From the NCBI GenBank assembly GCA_030831945.1, contig JAURKC010000004.1:1-64000 (forward strand): a stretch of DNA of 64,000 bases. The letters run 5' to 3'. Of this stretch, positions 17,144-26,677 are shown piece after piece; position 1 is the stretch's first letter; every line of letters begins with the position of its first letter. The notes beneath the pieces are model-generated. The model made no database searches. It saw only the letters and a program-made list of their open reading frames with translations, and was not told the DNA's origin. Made by a program: the position numbers and the translations under genes. Origin of the DNA: Ferruginibacter sp. GTDB taxonomy: Bacteria; Bacteroidota; Bacteroidia; Chitinophagales; Chitinophagaceae.

Positions 17144-19468
17144 ATGAAATCTAAGTTATTAATTGTAATTGCTGTATTGGTAGTCTTTTCTGCGGGATGG
17201 ATTTTCTTTATGCGTTCTAAAGGCACTAAGGCTGCTAATAAGATGCCTGATCAAGTAAGTTATAATTTCCATATTCGTCCCATATTATCTGATAAATGTT
17301 TTAAGTGTCATGGACCAGATAAGAATAAACGGGAAGCTGGTTTAAGATTAGATATACCCGATTCAGCTTTTGCACCATTAAAAGAAACGAAAGGAGCATT
17401 TGCGCTAGTACCCTATAAGCCAGAAGAGTCTGAACTTTTTAAGCGTATATCCTCTACCGATACGGCCTATCAGATGCCCACTCCATCCTCTCATTTAGGC
17501 ATTTTGTCATCTTATGAGATTGCCCTTTTTAAAAAATGGATTAATCAAGGTGCTAAATACGAAAAGCATTGGGCTTTTGTAAAACCTGTAAAAGCTCCTT
17601 TGCCCTCTATAGATCACAAAGAAAATGCAGTTAACGAAATTGATTACTTTGTTTTTAGTAAGCAAGAACAAATGGGGCTTACAAACAATGAACAATCTGA
17701 TAAAGAAAGACTGTTAAAACGTGTATCACTGGATTTAACAGGCTTACTACCTTCAGAAAAATTGATGGATCAATTTACTGCAAATCAAAGCAGCAATGCT
17801 TATGAAACTGCTGTTGATCAATTATTAGCTTCATCCACTTTTGGTGAAAAAATGGCCGTTCATTGGTTAGATATCGCTCGCTATTCTGATAGTTATGGAT
17901 ATCAAGATGATAATGTACGAACTCAATGGGCTTGGCGTGATTGGGTAATCCATGCATTCAATAAAAATTTACCGTATAACGATTTTCTAACCTGGCAAAT
18001 TGCAGGTGATATGCTTCCTAATTCAACTAAGGAGCAAATGCTTGCCACCGCTTTTTTCAGAAATCATAAGTATACCGAAGAGGGTGGTATCATACCTGAG
18101 GAATATAGAATTGAATATATTATTGATAAAACAAAAACCTTTACAAAAGGAGTTTTGGGCTTAACTGCCGAATGTGCACAATGCCATGATCATAAATATG
18201 ACCCCATTTCTCAGAAAGAGTATTATCAAATGTTTGCATTTTTTAATAATACAAAAGAAGCAGGATTTGAAGGGGATGTAAGTACTTCTAAACCTGCAAA
18301 GTCTCCGATATTAACCATTACAGATGATGAATCAAAAAGTGTTTTAACTTTTATCAATAAAAAGGATACGGGTAATTTGTATGTATCCGTAATGGGAGAA
18401 AATGATAGTTTGCGTAGAACCTATATTTTAGATCGTGGAGTATATAATCATCCTACTACCGAAGTATTTCCTTCTACCATTAATTCTGTATTACCCTTTG
18501 ATACCATTAAAAATCAACGCAATAGGCTAGGCCTTGCTGCTTGGACAGTCAATAAGGATAATCCACTTACGTCAAGAGTTTTTGTCAATCATATTTGGCA
18601 AGAAATTTTTGGAAGAGGATTGGTAAAAACTGCTGGTGATTTTGGTATGCAAGGTGAATTACCTACCCATCCTGAATTACTTGATTGGTTAGCGGTTGAC
18701 TTTATGGAACATGGTTGGAATATCAAACGTTTAATGAAGCAGATTGTATTGTCTGCAACTTATCGTCAATCCTCTAAAGTAAATCCTGATAATTATAATA
18801 AAGACCCTGAAAATATTTATCTTACTCGTGCACCTCGTCAAAAAGTGAAAGCTGAATTTGTCCGCGATATTATATTATCAGGAAGTGGCTTATTGGTTAA
18901 TACCATTGGTGGACCTAGTGTTAAACCTTATCAACCTAAGGGGTTATGGGAAATGGCTAGTTCTGGTAGAGGAGAATTAAAAACCTATAAGCAAGATAGA
19001 GGCGATGCGCTTTATCGTAGAGGGATGTATACTTTTATTAAACTTACGGTTCCTCCTCCCAGCATGATTTTATTTGATGCTAGTAACCGTGATCAATGTG
19101 AAGTAAAACGTTCTCAAACCAATACACCTTTACAGGCGCTGATGATGATGAATGATCCTACCGTTCTAGAAGCCTCTCGTGTATTGGCTCAAAGGCTAAT
19201 GAAAGAAAATTTATCTTCCGACCTGAAAATTAAAGCAGCATTCAGAAGAATAATTTGTAGGATACCTGGAGCTAAAGAAAATGAAATTCTAAAAACTTAT
19301 TATGATGATCAGTTGAAGCAGTTTCAACAAAAGCAATTGGATGCTACTGCTACTTTGCAAGTTGGAGAATATCCTTTTGCAGAAAGTTTAGATATGAATG
19401 CAACAGCTGCATTAATGAAAGTAATTAACATGATTTATAACATGGAAGAGGCAATCATAAAATCTTAA
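17144..19468 (+). CDS. Membrane-anchored multihaem protein: PSCyt1-DUF1549-DUF1553
   Basis: This 774-residue protein has the three-domain architecture best known from Planctomycetes. An N-terminal signal anchor (LLIVIAVLVVFSAGWIFFM, about 4-24) is followed by a cytochrome c-type domain with C52-F-K-C55-H56 (CFKCHGPD). DUF1549 covers roughly 165-370 and contains a second haem motif, C344-A-Q-C347-H348 (CAQCHDHKYDP). DUF1553 covers roughly 460-720, starting ENPLTSRVFVNHIWQ. The C-terminal HxxE-like loop RSQTNTPLQALMMMNDP is typical. The protein should sit on the periplasmic face and carry electrons. Such proteins are linked by genome context to sugar or sulfated glycan breakdown, without a proven reaction. 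The DUF1501 gene begins 2 bases after its stop. Confidence 0.93.
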   Translation: MKSKLLIVIAVLVVFSAGWIFFMRSKGTKAANKMPDQVSYNFHIRPILSDKCFKCHGPDKNKREAGLRLDIPDSAFAPLKETKGAFALVPYKPEESELFKRISSTDTAYQMPTPSSHLGILSSYEIALFKKWINQGAKYEKHWAFVKPVKAPLPSIDHKENAVNEIDYFVFSKQEQMGLTNNEQSDKERLLKRVSLDLTGLLPSEKLMDQFTANQSSNAYETAVDQLLASSTFGEKMAVHWLDIARYSDSYGYQDDNVRTQWAWRDWVIHAFNKNLPYNDFLTWQIAGDMLPNSTKEQMLATAFFRNHKYTEEGGIIPEEYRIEYIIDKTKTFTKGVLGLTAECAQCHDHKYDPISQKEYYQMFAFFNNTKEAGFEGDVSTSKPAKSPILTITDDESKSVLTFINKKDTGNLYVSVMGENDSLRRTYILDRGVYNHPTTEVFPSTINSVLPFDTIKNQRNRLGLAAWTVNKDNPLTSRVFVNHIWQEIFGRGLVKTAGDFGMQGELPTHPELLDWLAVDFMEHGWNIKRLMKQIVLSATYRQSSKVNPDNYNKDPENIYLTRAPRQKVKAEFVRDIILSGSGLLVNTIGGPSVKPYQPKGLWEMASSGRGELKTYKQDRGDALYRRGMYTFIKLTVPPPSMILFDASNRDQCEVKRSQTNTPLQALMMMNDPTVLEASRVLAQRLMKENLSSDLKIKAAFRRIICRIPGAKENEILKTYYDDQLKQFQQKQLDATATLQVGEYPFAESLDMNATAALMKVINMIYNMEEAIIKS

Positions 19469-19470
19469 TT

Positions 19471-20919
19471 ATGAACAAAGAATTATTAGAGTATAGTCTT
19501 AATTTTAATAGAAGGCGTTTTCTATCAAAAATGAGTTTGGGAATAGGAAGTGTAGCATTGGGTTCACTTTTAATACCTGATTTATTTGGTGAAAAAAATC
19601 CTGAGGAAATGCTCCTTGCTGGCTTACCCCATTTTGCTCCCAAGGCAAAGAGAATCATTTATCTTTTTCAAAATGGCGCACCTTCACAATTAGATTTGTT
19701 TGACTACAAGCCAAAGCTTCAGGAAATGTTTGGACAAGATCTTCCTGAATCTATTCGCAATGGTCAAAGGCTAACGGGGATGACTGCAGGTCAGAAAACA
19801 TTCCCATTGGCAGGTTCTATATTTAATTTTAATCAGCATGGGAAGGCAAGAACTTGGATGAGTGAAATACTTCCCCATACGGCTAAAGTAGTAGATGAAT
19901 TGTGTGTGATTAAAAGTATGTATACAGAAGCAATTAATCATGATCCAGCACTTACCTTTTTACAAACAGGAGCCCAGGTTGGAAATAGACCTAGTATGGG
20001 TTCTTGGTTGAGTTATGGATTGGGAAGTGAAAATAAAAATTTACCTGCATTTTGTGTTTTATTGTCCAAAGGAAAAGGAAATGGACAAGGCGTTTATTCA
20101 AAACTGTGGTCTAATGGTTTCCTTGATTCCGTTCATCAGGGGGTTCAATTTAGTAGCGGAGACAGCCCTGTATTATATTTAAATAATCACGAGAGTATCA
20201 ATAAGGTTGACCGCAGAAAAATGTTAGATAAGTTGGAACAATTAAATGCCGAAACATTTAATCAATCAGGCGATCCTGAAGTGAATGCCAAAATCCAACA
20301 ATATGAAATGGCTTATCGTATGCAAACGGCTGTACCAGATATTACAGACGTTAGTAAAGAGCCTGATGACATTGTAAAATTATATGGTCCCGATTGTTTG
20401 ATACCTGGAACCTTTGCTGCCAATGCCTTGCTGTCAAGAAAATTATCTGAAAATGGTGTTCGTTTCGTTCAGTTATATCACCAAGGTTGGGATACTCATG
20501 GAAATCTTCCAAATGAAATGCGTGGTCAATGTATGGATACCGATCAAGCATCTGCAGCCTTAATTACCGATCTAAAACAAAGAGGTTTACTAGATGAAAC
20601 ACTGGTGATTTGGGGTGGTGAATTTGGTAGAACAAATTATTGTCAGGGTGATTTTAGTAAAGAGAATTATGGAAGAGATCATCATCCTAGATGCTTTAGT
20701 ATCTGGATGGCAGGTGGTGGTGTAAAGCCTGGTTCTTATGGTGAAACTGATGAATTTGGATATAATATTATTGAAAATCCTGTGCATGTAAATGACTTTC
20801 ATGCAACTATTTTGCACTTGATGGGACTAGATCACGAACAACTTACTTATAAGCATCTTGGTAGAAGATATAGGCTTACTGATGTGGGTGGAAAAGTGGT
20901 TCAGGGGCTGATTAGTTAA
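19471..20919 (+). CDS. Tat-exported DUF1501 protein (alkaline-phosphatase/sulfatase fold)
   Basis: A 482-residue protein with a twin-arginine signal (NRRRFLSKMSLGIGSVALG, about 13-31). The body shows the DUF1501 pattern: KRIIYLFQNGAPSQLDLFDYKP, the conserved INHDPALTFLQTG, and at the C-terminus VIWGGEFGRTNYCQG and YGRDHHPRCFSIWMAGGG, followed by VHVNDFHATILHLMGLDH. These aspartates and histidines match metal-binding positions of the alkaline-phosphatase superfamily. It is almost always encoded right after a DUF1549/DUF1553 protein, as here (2-base gap), so the two probably act together outside the cytoplasm. The reaction is not known. Confidence 0.93.
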   Translation: MNKELLEYSLNFNRRRFLSKMSLGIGSVALGSLLIPDLFGEKNPEEMLLAGLPHFAPKAKRIIYLFQNGAPSQLDLFDYKPKLQEMFGQDLPESIRNGQRLTGMTAGQKTFPLAGSIFNFNQHGKARTWMSEILPHTAKVVDELCVIKSMYTEAINHDPALTFLQTGAQVGNRPSMGSWLSYGLGSENKNLPAFCVLLSKGKGNGQGVYSKLWSNGFLDSVHQGVQFSSGDSPVLYLNNHESINKVDRRKMLDKLEQLNAETFNQSGDPEVNAKIQQYEMAYRMQTAVPDITDVSKEPDDIVKLYGPDCLIPGTFAANALLSRKLSENGVRFVQLYHQGWDTHGNLPNEMRGQCMDTDQASAALITDLKQRGLLDETLVIWGGEFGRTNYCQGDFSKENYGRDHHPRCFSIWMAGGGVKPGSYGETDEFGYNIIENPVHVNDFHATILHLMGLDHEQLTYKHLGRRYRLTDVGGKVVQGLIS

Positions 20920-20922
20920 CTT

Positions 20923-20962
20923 TCAAAGTTGGGGGTTGGCTAACCTTCTTTGATAATTTTTT
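20923..20962 (+). terminator. Possible terminator or attenuator inside the DUF1501 block
   Basis: TCAAAG (20923-20928) pairs with CTTTGA (20948-20953), with inner GGTT/AACC, and is followed by a TAATTTTTTATT stretch. It may reduce transcription into the NHL gene. Confidence 0.5.
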
Positions 20963-21000
20963 ATTGCCTAAGGTATTTTTAATTTTTAAAATTCAATTGT

Positions 21001-22029
21001 ATGCAACGCAGATCATTTATAAGAAACTCTTCCTTGGGAACGATAGGTTTTTTATCACAACCCTCTTTTCCTTTTTTAGAGGATTCATTGCTTGGTCATA
21101 ATAATAAGCGCTATCGACTAGATACCAAATGGAGTAAGGCGGATGTTGCAACTAACCCTGTAAATGATTGTCACGAGATGGTGCAGGATAGTAAAGGAAG
21201 AATTGTTTTGTTGACCAATGAAGTTAAAAATAATGTCATCATCTATGATAAAGCAGGTAAGCTATTAACTACTTGGGGACATGAATATCCTGGTGCTCAT
21301 GGATTGACACTTTTCAATGAAAATGGAACGGATGTATTGTTTATCTGTGATAATAGTCGTCATCAGGTAATTAAAACTACCATCGATGGAAGAGTATTGT
21401 TGGTGTTAGATTATCCAAAAGAAACCGGTCAATATACAAAAGCAACGGAGTATGTTCCTACAGAAACTGCTATCGCTCCTAATGGAGATATTTATGTAGC
21501 AGATGGATATGGAAAAGATTTCATTATTCAATACGATTCAAAGGGGCGTTATATTAATCATTTTGGTGGCAAAGGTCCTGAAGCTAAACATCTTTCAAAT
21601 GCCCATGGTATTTGTGTAGATCAACGTGATCCACTGCATCCCTGCTTGATTGTAACTTCTAGACAGCAAAATGCATTTAAAAGATATACGTTAAACGGAG
21701 TTTATATTGACACCATTCCTTTACCTGGTGCATGGGTTTGTCGTCCAGTGATTAAAGGAGATTATTTGTATGCTGCAGTTTTACAATCCAATACACTGCA
21801 AGGCAAACAATCGGGTTTTGTAACTATTCTAGATAAAAATTTTAAGGTAGTATCTAATCTCGGAGGATCTCAACCTCAATACGTAGATCACAAGCTCGAG
21901 GAAATGTATCAGACTGCTAAGTATTTTCAATATCCTCATGATGTTTGTGTCGATGATGAAGAAAACTTGTATGTTGCTCAGTGGAATTCTGGCAAAGTGT
22001 ATCCTTACAAATTATCGCCAGTTATTTAA
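21001..22029 (+). CDS. Tat-exported NHL-repeat/six-bladed β-propeller protein
   Basis: The 342-residue protein begins QRRSFIRNSSLGTIGFL, a twin-arginine signal. The mature part has NHL-type propeller blades: DSKGRIVLLTNEVKNNVIIYDKAGKL, NGDIYVADGYGKDFIIQYDSKG and CVDDEENLYVAQWNSGKVYPY, each with a D-x-x-G-N/x-[IL]-Y-V-A core. It resembles exported 6-bladed propellers that bind sugars or peptides or act as lyases. The next gene's ATG shares its last base with this stop codon (TAATG at 22027-22031), a sign of translational coupling. Confidence 0.87.
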   Translation: MQRRSFIRNSSLGTIGFLSQPSFPFLEDSLLGHNNKRYRLDTKWSKADVATNPVNDCHEMVQDSKGRIVLLTNEVKNNVIIYDKAGKLLTTWGHEYPGAHGLTLFNENGTDVLFICDNSRHQVIKTTIDGRVLLVLDYPKETGQYTKATEYVPTETAIAPNGDIYVADGYGKDFIIQYDSKGRYINHFGGKGPEAKHLSNAHGICVDQRDPLHPCLIVTSRQQNAFKRYTLNGVYIDTIPLPGAWVCRPVIKGDYLYAAVLQSNTLQGKQSGFVTILDKNFKVVSNLGGSQPQYVDHKLEEMYQTAKYFQYPHDVCVDDEENLYVAQWNSGKVYPYKLSPVI

Positions 22030-22820
22030 TGCGTACATTATTCAATATTTTTATCGCTTTGGTATCTTGCCAAATCTGCCTTGGACAAAAATCTGTTCAA
22101 CTGGCACCTGCTTTGTTGAAATACTCTTCCGTTTTTTTTAAAGATGCTGCAAAAGTGGAAATGAAATTTGCTCAAGAAGGTGCCAATATTTATTATACTT
22201 TGGATGGACAGCTTCCAACAGAAAAGAGTACAATCTATAAAAAGCCTATCAGGATCAATAAAAATTTGACGACCCTGCAAGTGATGACTTCTGGTCCAAG
22301 TTTTTTACCTTCTGAAATTATTTCGACTACTTTTATTAAAGACGGATTGCCCATACAGTCAGAACAGCATAGTGCTCCAAATGAAAAATATAAAGGAAAC
22401 GGTCCAAATACTTTGTTTGATAATGAAGGAGGTCTTTTAAATATGAAATCGCCTACCTGGATTGGTTATCAGCAGGATACCATTGAAATTTTAGTAGAAT
22501 TGAAATCTGCTAAAAAGGTGCAGTCTGTTTTAATTGATTTTTTACAGGATTATAAAAATTGGGTCTTTTTACCTCAACTGATTAGAGTAGATTATTTGAA
22601 TGCGGATACAAAACAATTTGAATCCTTCGTTGAAAGTAGTTTTGAATTAAATAAATCGATTGTCGCACCTGAATGTAGACCAATTATGTTGACAGCAGGA
22701 AATAAAATGGTAACTAATCAATTAAAAATTAAGTTGTACGGAATTAAAAATTTACCTGATTGGCTTCCCGGGAAACGTAGACACGGATGGATTTTCTTAG
22801 ATGAAATAAAAGTTTATTAA
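22029..22820 (+). CDS. Secreted protein with chitobiase-C-like (FN3-associated) domain
   Basis: Starting at the ATG that overlaps the previous stop, the 263-residue protein has a signal peptide (RTLFNIFIALVSCQICLGQ). Residues about 45-110 form a CHB_HEX_C_1/FN3-associated domain (ANIYYTLDGQLPTEKSTIYKKPI). The C-terminal half is a discoidin-like β-sandwich beginning WIGYQQDTIEILVELK and ending GWIFLDEIKVY. The frame stays open upstream to 21981, but that would remove the signal peptide from the N-terminus. A very similar two-domain module ends the next protein. It is probably a glycan-binding accessory protein. Confidence 0.85.
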   Translation: MRTLFNIFIALVSCQICLGQKSVQLAPALLKYSSVFFKDAAKVEMKFAQEGANIYYTLDGQLPTEKSTIYKKPIRINKNLTTLQVMTSGPSFLPSEIISTTFIKDGLPIQSEQHSAPNEKYKGNGPNTLFDNEGGLLNMKSPTWIGYQQDTIEILVELKSAKKVQSVLIDFLQDYKNWVFLPQLIRVDYLNADTKQFESFVESSFELNKSIVAPECRPIMLTAGNKMVTNQLKIKLYGIKNLPDWLPGKRRHGWIFLDEIKVY

Positions 22821-22821
22821 A

Positions 22822-24978
22822 ATGATGCAAAGATTTAAAACCTATTTATATAATGCCAGCTTTGCATTGAATTGTTTGTTGGTATTTCTTTTAATTTTTG
22901 AAAAAGGTTTATTGGTTCCTTCTTGGGTTCAGCCTGTAGGTAGAATGCATCCGATGCTTTTACATTTCCCCATTGTATTATTAGTAACCTGTATTTTTTG
23001 GGAATTTTTTTCTGGATTTAAATTGTCTCTTAAAACAGATCAAAAGGTAATAGGAGATAGCCTTTTGTTAATCACAGCACTTACTTCAGTAATGAGTGCA
23101 TTAATGGGTTTATTGCTTTCTAAAGAAGATGGCTATGAACAAGATATTCTTTTTTGGCATAAGTGGGGTGGTGCATTCATTTCATTGTTATCAATATTAT
23201 GGTATGTATTTAGAGAATCTATTCGAAATACTAAATTATTATTAGGGCTTACTTCTATAACGGGTTTAGTGTTAATTATTATAACCAGTCACTTGGGTGC
23301 AAGTGTTACCCACGGAGAAAATTTTGTGTTAGCTCCTGTAATGAAAGATAAAAAATCACCGATTGTATTATTTGAAGATGCGGTCATTTATACTAATATG
23401 GTGCAACCTATTTTACAAGCTAAATGTATCAGTTGTCATAATGATAATAAGTCAAAAGGTGGATTGGTGATGGCTACTTTTGCTCAACTTTTAAAAGGGG
23501 GTAAAAATGGAGTCCTTTGGGATTCTACTCAAAGTGATTTTGGTATGCTATTGAGTCGAATACATTTACCGTTGGATGATAAAAAGCATATGCCTCCAAG
23601 TGGAAGACCTCAGCTTACAGATGAGGAGGCTCAAATTCTTTATTATTGGATTCATAGTGGTGCTAGTGCAACTGCTAAAGTCGTTAACTTGCCAGCAACA
23701 GATACCTTAAGTTTTCTTGCAAAGTCTTTATTCAATACGGTTGAAACTGATCAGTATACTTTCAAAGCTGCCGATGAAAATACAGTAAAAACCTTGAGTA
23801 ATAATTACCGCTTTATCACCCCCTTGGCAATTAATTCACCAGCTTTAGGAGTTGAATTTTTTGGTGCCTCTCAATTTAAAGCAGATCAACTTAAAGAAAT
23901 ACTTCCTTTAAAGGAACAGATTGTTTCGCTGAATCTCAATAAGATACCTGTCACTGATGCTGAATTGGCTACTATTGCTCAATTTACCAATCTGCGTAAA
24001 CTAAATTTGTCTTTTACTAATATTAAAGGAACAGGTTTATCATCACTCACTCAATTGAAATCATTAAAACAGCTTTCATTGTCGGGAACAGGAGTGGATA
24101 TGACTAGCCTTGGAGTTTTATCTTCTTTGACTAATTTGACTGAATTAATTATTTGGAGTACGCCTGCTCAAAATCAAAATTTAGCTTCTCTCCAAAACCA
24201 ACTGAAGAATACAAGAATTGAAACAGGTTTTTCAGGTGATACGGTAGTAATTAAATTAAATCAACCAATCATTGAAAATGAAGAATTGATTTTGATGGAG
24301 CCCACCAAACTTAAATTAAAACATTATGTAAAAGGCGTTGAAATGCGCTATACAATTGATGGAACTGATCCAGACAGCATTTTATCTCCGCTTTATAAAG
24401 GAGATTATTTATTGGATAATACCTTAACCTTGAAGGTGAAAGCGTTTAAAGTTGGTTGGCAAAGTAGCGAAGTGGTAGAGAGGACATTTTTTAAACCTGG
24501 TGCAAAGATTGACTCTATCAGTTTATTGAAACCATCAGAGCAAGATCCTTACAAAAAATTCAGCGCATCCATTTTAATTGATACAAAAAAAGGAGAGGAT
24601 AAAGATTTTTCAAATGGTAAATGGATGGGTTTTAAGGATCAACCAATGGAAATTCTTATTTCTTTAAAAGAACCTATTGATGTTTCTTCTGTTTCACTGA
24701 GTACTCTAGTAGCTATTAATAGCAATATTTTTCCTGCTCAGCAAATTCAAGTTTGGGCTGGTAATAATCCTAGAAGTTTACGAATGGTTAAAAAAGAAAT
24801 GCCTGTTCAACCAGAAAAATCAGCACCTACCTATACGAAAGGGGTACAAATTTCTTTTAATCCGGTTAAAGCGAGCTATTTAAAAGTAGTGATAATCCCT
24901 GTTCATAAATTACCGATGTGGCGGAGCCCTAAAGGGTATAAAGGCTGGGTATTTGTAGATGAGGTATTTTTAAATTAA
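22822..24978 (+). CDS. DUF2231 membrane cytochrome with LRR and chitobiase-C-like domains
   Basis: A 718-residue multidomain membrane protein. The first 160 residues contain about five helices with RMHPMLLHFPIVLLV, the DUF2231 signature. A cytochrome c-type domain follows with C202-I-S-C205-H206 (CISCHNDNKSKGGL) and a later methionine, KHMPPSGRPQLTDEEA, as possible haem ligand. Leucine-rich repeats lie at about 370-460 (LRKLNLSFTNIKGTGLSSL, LKQLSLSGTGVDMTSLGVL). A chitobiase-C-like domain (MRYTIDGTDPDSILSPLY) and a discoidin-like domain close the protein. Its start follows the previous stop by one base. I infer that it passes electrons between the membrane and the exported partners of this block. 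Confidence 0.87.
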   Translation: MMQRFKTYLYNASFALNCLLVFLLIFEKGLLVPSWVQPVGRMHPMLLHFPIVLLVTCIFWEFFSGFKLSLKTDQKVIGDSLLLITALTSVMSALMGLLLSKEDGYEQDILFWHKWGGAFISLLSILWYVFRESIRNTKLLLGLTSITGLVLIIITSHLGASVTHGENFVLAPVMKDKKSPIVLFEDAVIYTNMVQPILQAKCISCHNDNKSKGGLVMATFAQLLKGGKNGVLWDSTQSDFGMLLSRIHLPLDDKKHMPPSGRPQLTDEEAQILYYWIHSGASATAKVVNLPATDTLSFLAKSLFNTVETDQYTFKAADENTVKTLSNNYRFITPLAINSPALGVEFFGASQFKADQLKEILPLKEQIVSLNLNKIPVTDAELATIAQFTNLRKLNLSFTNIKGTGLSSLTQLKSLKQLSLSGTGVDMTSLGVLSSLTNLTELIIWSTPAQNQNLASLQNQLKNTRIETGFSGDTVVIKLNQPIIENEELILMEPTKLKLKHYVKGVEMRYTIDGTDPDSILSPLYKGDYLLDNTLTLKVKAFKVGWQSSEVVERTFFKPGAKIDSISLLKPSEQDPYKKFSASILIDTKKGEDKDFSNGKWMGFKDQPMEILISLKEPIDVSSVSLSTLVAINSNIFPAQQIQVWAGNNPRSLRMVKKEMPVQPEKSAPTYTKGVQISFNPVKASYLKVVIIPVHKLPMWRSPKGYKGWVFVDEVFLN

Positions 24979-25067
24979 TGACTATTTGTTGTTAGCATTT
25001 TAAAAATTTCGCTTAGATAATCATCCTAATCAGCTACTACTTTTTATTTCTATTGAGACTGCTTTTG

Positions 25068-25075
25068 TACTTTTG
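25068..25075 (+). promoter_or_regulatory. -7 box before ung
   Basis: TACTTTTG is an exact TAnnTTTG match located 14 bases before the ung ATG. A properly spaced -33 element is not evident. Confidence 0.45.
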
Positions 25076-25089
25076 CCAAAATCTTATGC

Positions 25090-25806
25090 ATGGATATTGA
25101 ATTGGATATTTCTTGGAAAAAGCTTTTGCAAGACGAGATTAGCCAATCTTATTTTTTATCTATTATTGATTTATTAAATACTGAGCGAGCAGCTGGTAAA
25201 ATAATTTTCCCTCAAAGTAAATGGGTATTTCATGCTTTTAATAAAACACCGTTTGATAAACTAAGAGTAGTTATTTTAGGCCAGGATCCTTATCACAATC
25301 CAGGTCAAGCTCACGGTCTTAGTTTCTCTGTTCCTGTTGGAACAAAACCTCCTCGGTCACTTATCAATATTTTTAAAGAAATTCAATCAGATATAGGAGT
25401 GGAGATGCCATTGGAATATGGAAACTTAACCCATTGGGCAGAGCAAGGGGTTTTATTATTGAATGCTATTTTAACGGTAAGATTGAACGAACCAGCTAGT
25501 CATGCAAAAATTGGCTGGATGGATTTTACCGACGCGGTTATCAAAAAAATTTCTGACAATAAAAAGGGGATTATATTTTTATTATGGGGTAATTTTGCTC
25601 AGCAAAAACAAACACTGATTGATGAGGATAAGCATTTTTTGCTGAAGGCAGCTCATCCTTCACCATTTAGTGCAAATAGAGGATTTTTTGGTTGTAAACA
25701 TTTTTCAAAAACAAATGAATTATTGATTCAGCAGGGCTATTCTCCCATTGATTGGAAATTGTTTACACCCACTCAACAACAAATTAAATTTAGCAATGAA
25801 GGATAA
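25090..25806 (+). CDS. ung: Uracil-DNA glycosylase, family 1
   Basis: Ung removes uracil from DNA at the start of base-excision repair. The 238-residue protein is full length. The water-activating motif GQDPYHNPGQAHGLSFSVP places the catalytic aspartate at residue 66. FLLWGNFAQ and the minor-groove loop HPSPFSANRGFFGCKHFSKTN complete the active site. The plsC-like gene begins inside the 3' end (11-base overlap with the ATG at 25796), so the two are likely co-translated despite unrelated roles. Confidence 0.97.
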   Translation: MDIELDISWKKLLQDEISQSYFLSIIDLLNTERAAGKIIFPQSKWVFHAFNKTPFDKLRVVILGQDPYHNPGQAHGLSFSVPVGTKPPRSLINIFKEIQSDIGVEMPLEYGNLTHWAEQGVLLLNAILTVRLNEPASHAKIGWMDFTDAVIKKISDNKKGIIFLLWGNFAQQKQTLIDEDKHFLLKAAHPSPFSANRGFFGCKHFSKTNELLIQQGYSPIDWKLFTPTQQQIKFSNEG

Positions 25807-26572
25807 TACAACTGAAAACAAGCAGTCTAATAAAGTACTTGATTTTTTATTGAATATGTTTGGTCGTTTTTGGGCAGTATGGGGTTTAGTTAGTTTCGTT
25901 GTTAGCTTCTTGATTATTTTTTTACCATCAATGGTGGCTTATTTAATACCTGGTAAAAAAGGACAAGATTATTTTATCTGGGTTTCTAGATGTTGGATGA
26001 GAACTTGGTTATTTTTAGTAGGTTGCCCAGTAAAAGTTTGCGGAAAAGAAAATTTCAAAAAAGGGGAGACCTATGTCATTGTCTATAATCACAATGCGCT
26101 GATTGATGTACCCTTATCTGCTCCCTTTGTTCCAGGAGGAAATAAGACGATTGCAAAATCATCTTTTGCTAAAGTTCCAATTTTTGGTTGGTTTTATAAA
26201 AGGGGTTCGGTTTTAGTGGATAGAAAAAATGATCAAAGTCGTCGAAAAAGTTTGGAAATGATGCGCTCCGTATTGCAAATGAATATTCATATGTGTATTT
26301 ATCCAGAAGGAACGCGTAATCGAACAGATCAACCACTTAAACCCTTTTATGATGGTGCATTTAAGTTAGCCATCGATGCAAAAAAGGATATTATGCCTTG
26401 TGTTATTTTTGGGACCAAAGAAGCAATGCCAATTAATAAAGGATTTTTTTTAATTCCCAAAAGATTAGAAATGCATTTTTTGCCTACCATAGCTTCCAAT
26501 GATAGTACACCAACTGATTTAAAGGATAAGGTTTTTGAAATAATGAAGAATTATTATGTAAAAGGTAAATAA
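25796..26572 (+). CDS. plsC: 1-acyl-sn-glycerol-3-phosphate acyltransferase
   Basis: This inner-membrane enzyme adds the second acyl chain in phospholipid synthesis (lysophosphatidate to phosphatidate). A long N-terminal hydrophobic helix (about 25-45) anchors the protein. The catalytic HX4D appears as NHNALIDVP near residue 100, the glycerol-phosphate site as YPEGTRNRTDQPLKPFYDGAF, and the third block as VIFGTKEAMP. The 258-residue length from the ATG at 25796 is normal. The open frame reaches back to 25748, but the MKDNTTENKQ start fits the family better. It overlaps ung by 11 bases. Confidence 0.92.
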   Translation: MKDNTTENKQSNKVLDFLLNMFGRFWAVWGLVSFVVSFLIIFLPSMVAYLIPGKKGQDYFIWVSRCWMRTWLFLVGCPVKVCGKENFKKGETYVIVYNHNALIDVPLSAPFVPGGNKTIAKSSFAKVPIFGWFYKRGSVLVDRKNDQSRRKSLEMMRSVLQMNIHMCIYPEGTRNRTDQPLKPFYDGAFKLAIDAKKDIMPCVIFGTKEAMPINKGFFLIPKRLEMHFLPTIASNDSTPTDLKDKVFEIMKNYYVKGK

Positions 26573-26677
26573 GCTGTATTGTGAAAATTTGTAATTATAA
26601 TTTAATTTGAAAGGTAATTAAAAGCAAAACTTTACCTTAACTTTAATCAACTTGTAAATAATGTATTATAAAATTTT

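Noticed and set aside
21981..22028. Longer start for the secreted chitobiase-C-like protein
   Set aside because: It would overlap the NHL gene and displace the signal peptide from the N-terminus. The ATG at 22029 is better.
25748..25795. Longer start for plsC within ung
   Set aside because: The added residues are translated from conserved ung sequence in another frame, and the ATG at 25796 fits the family.
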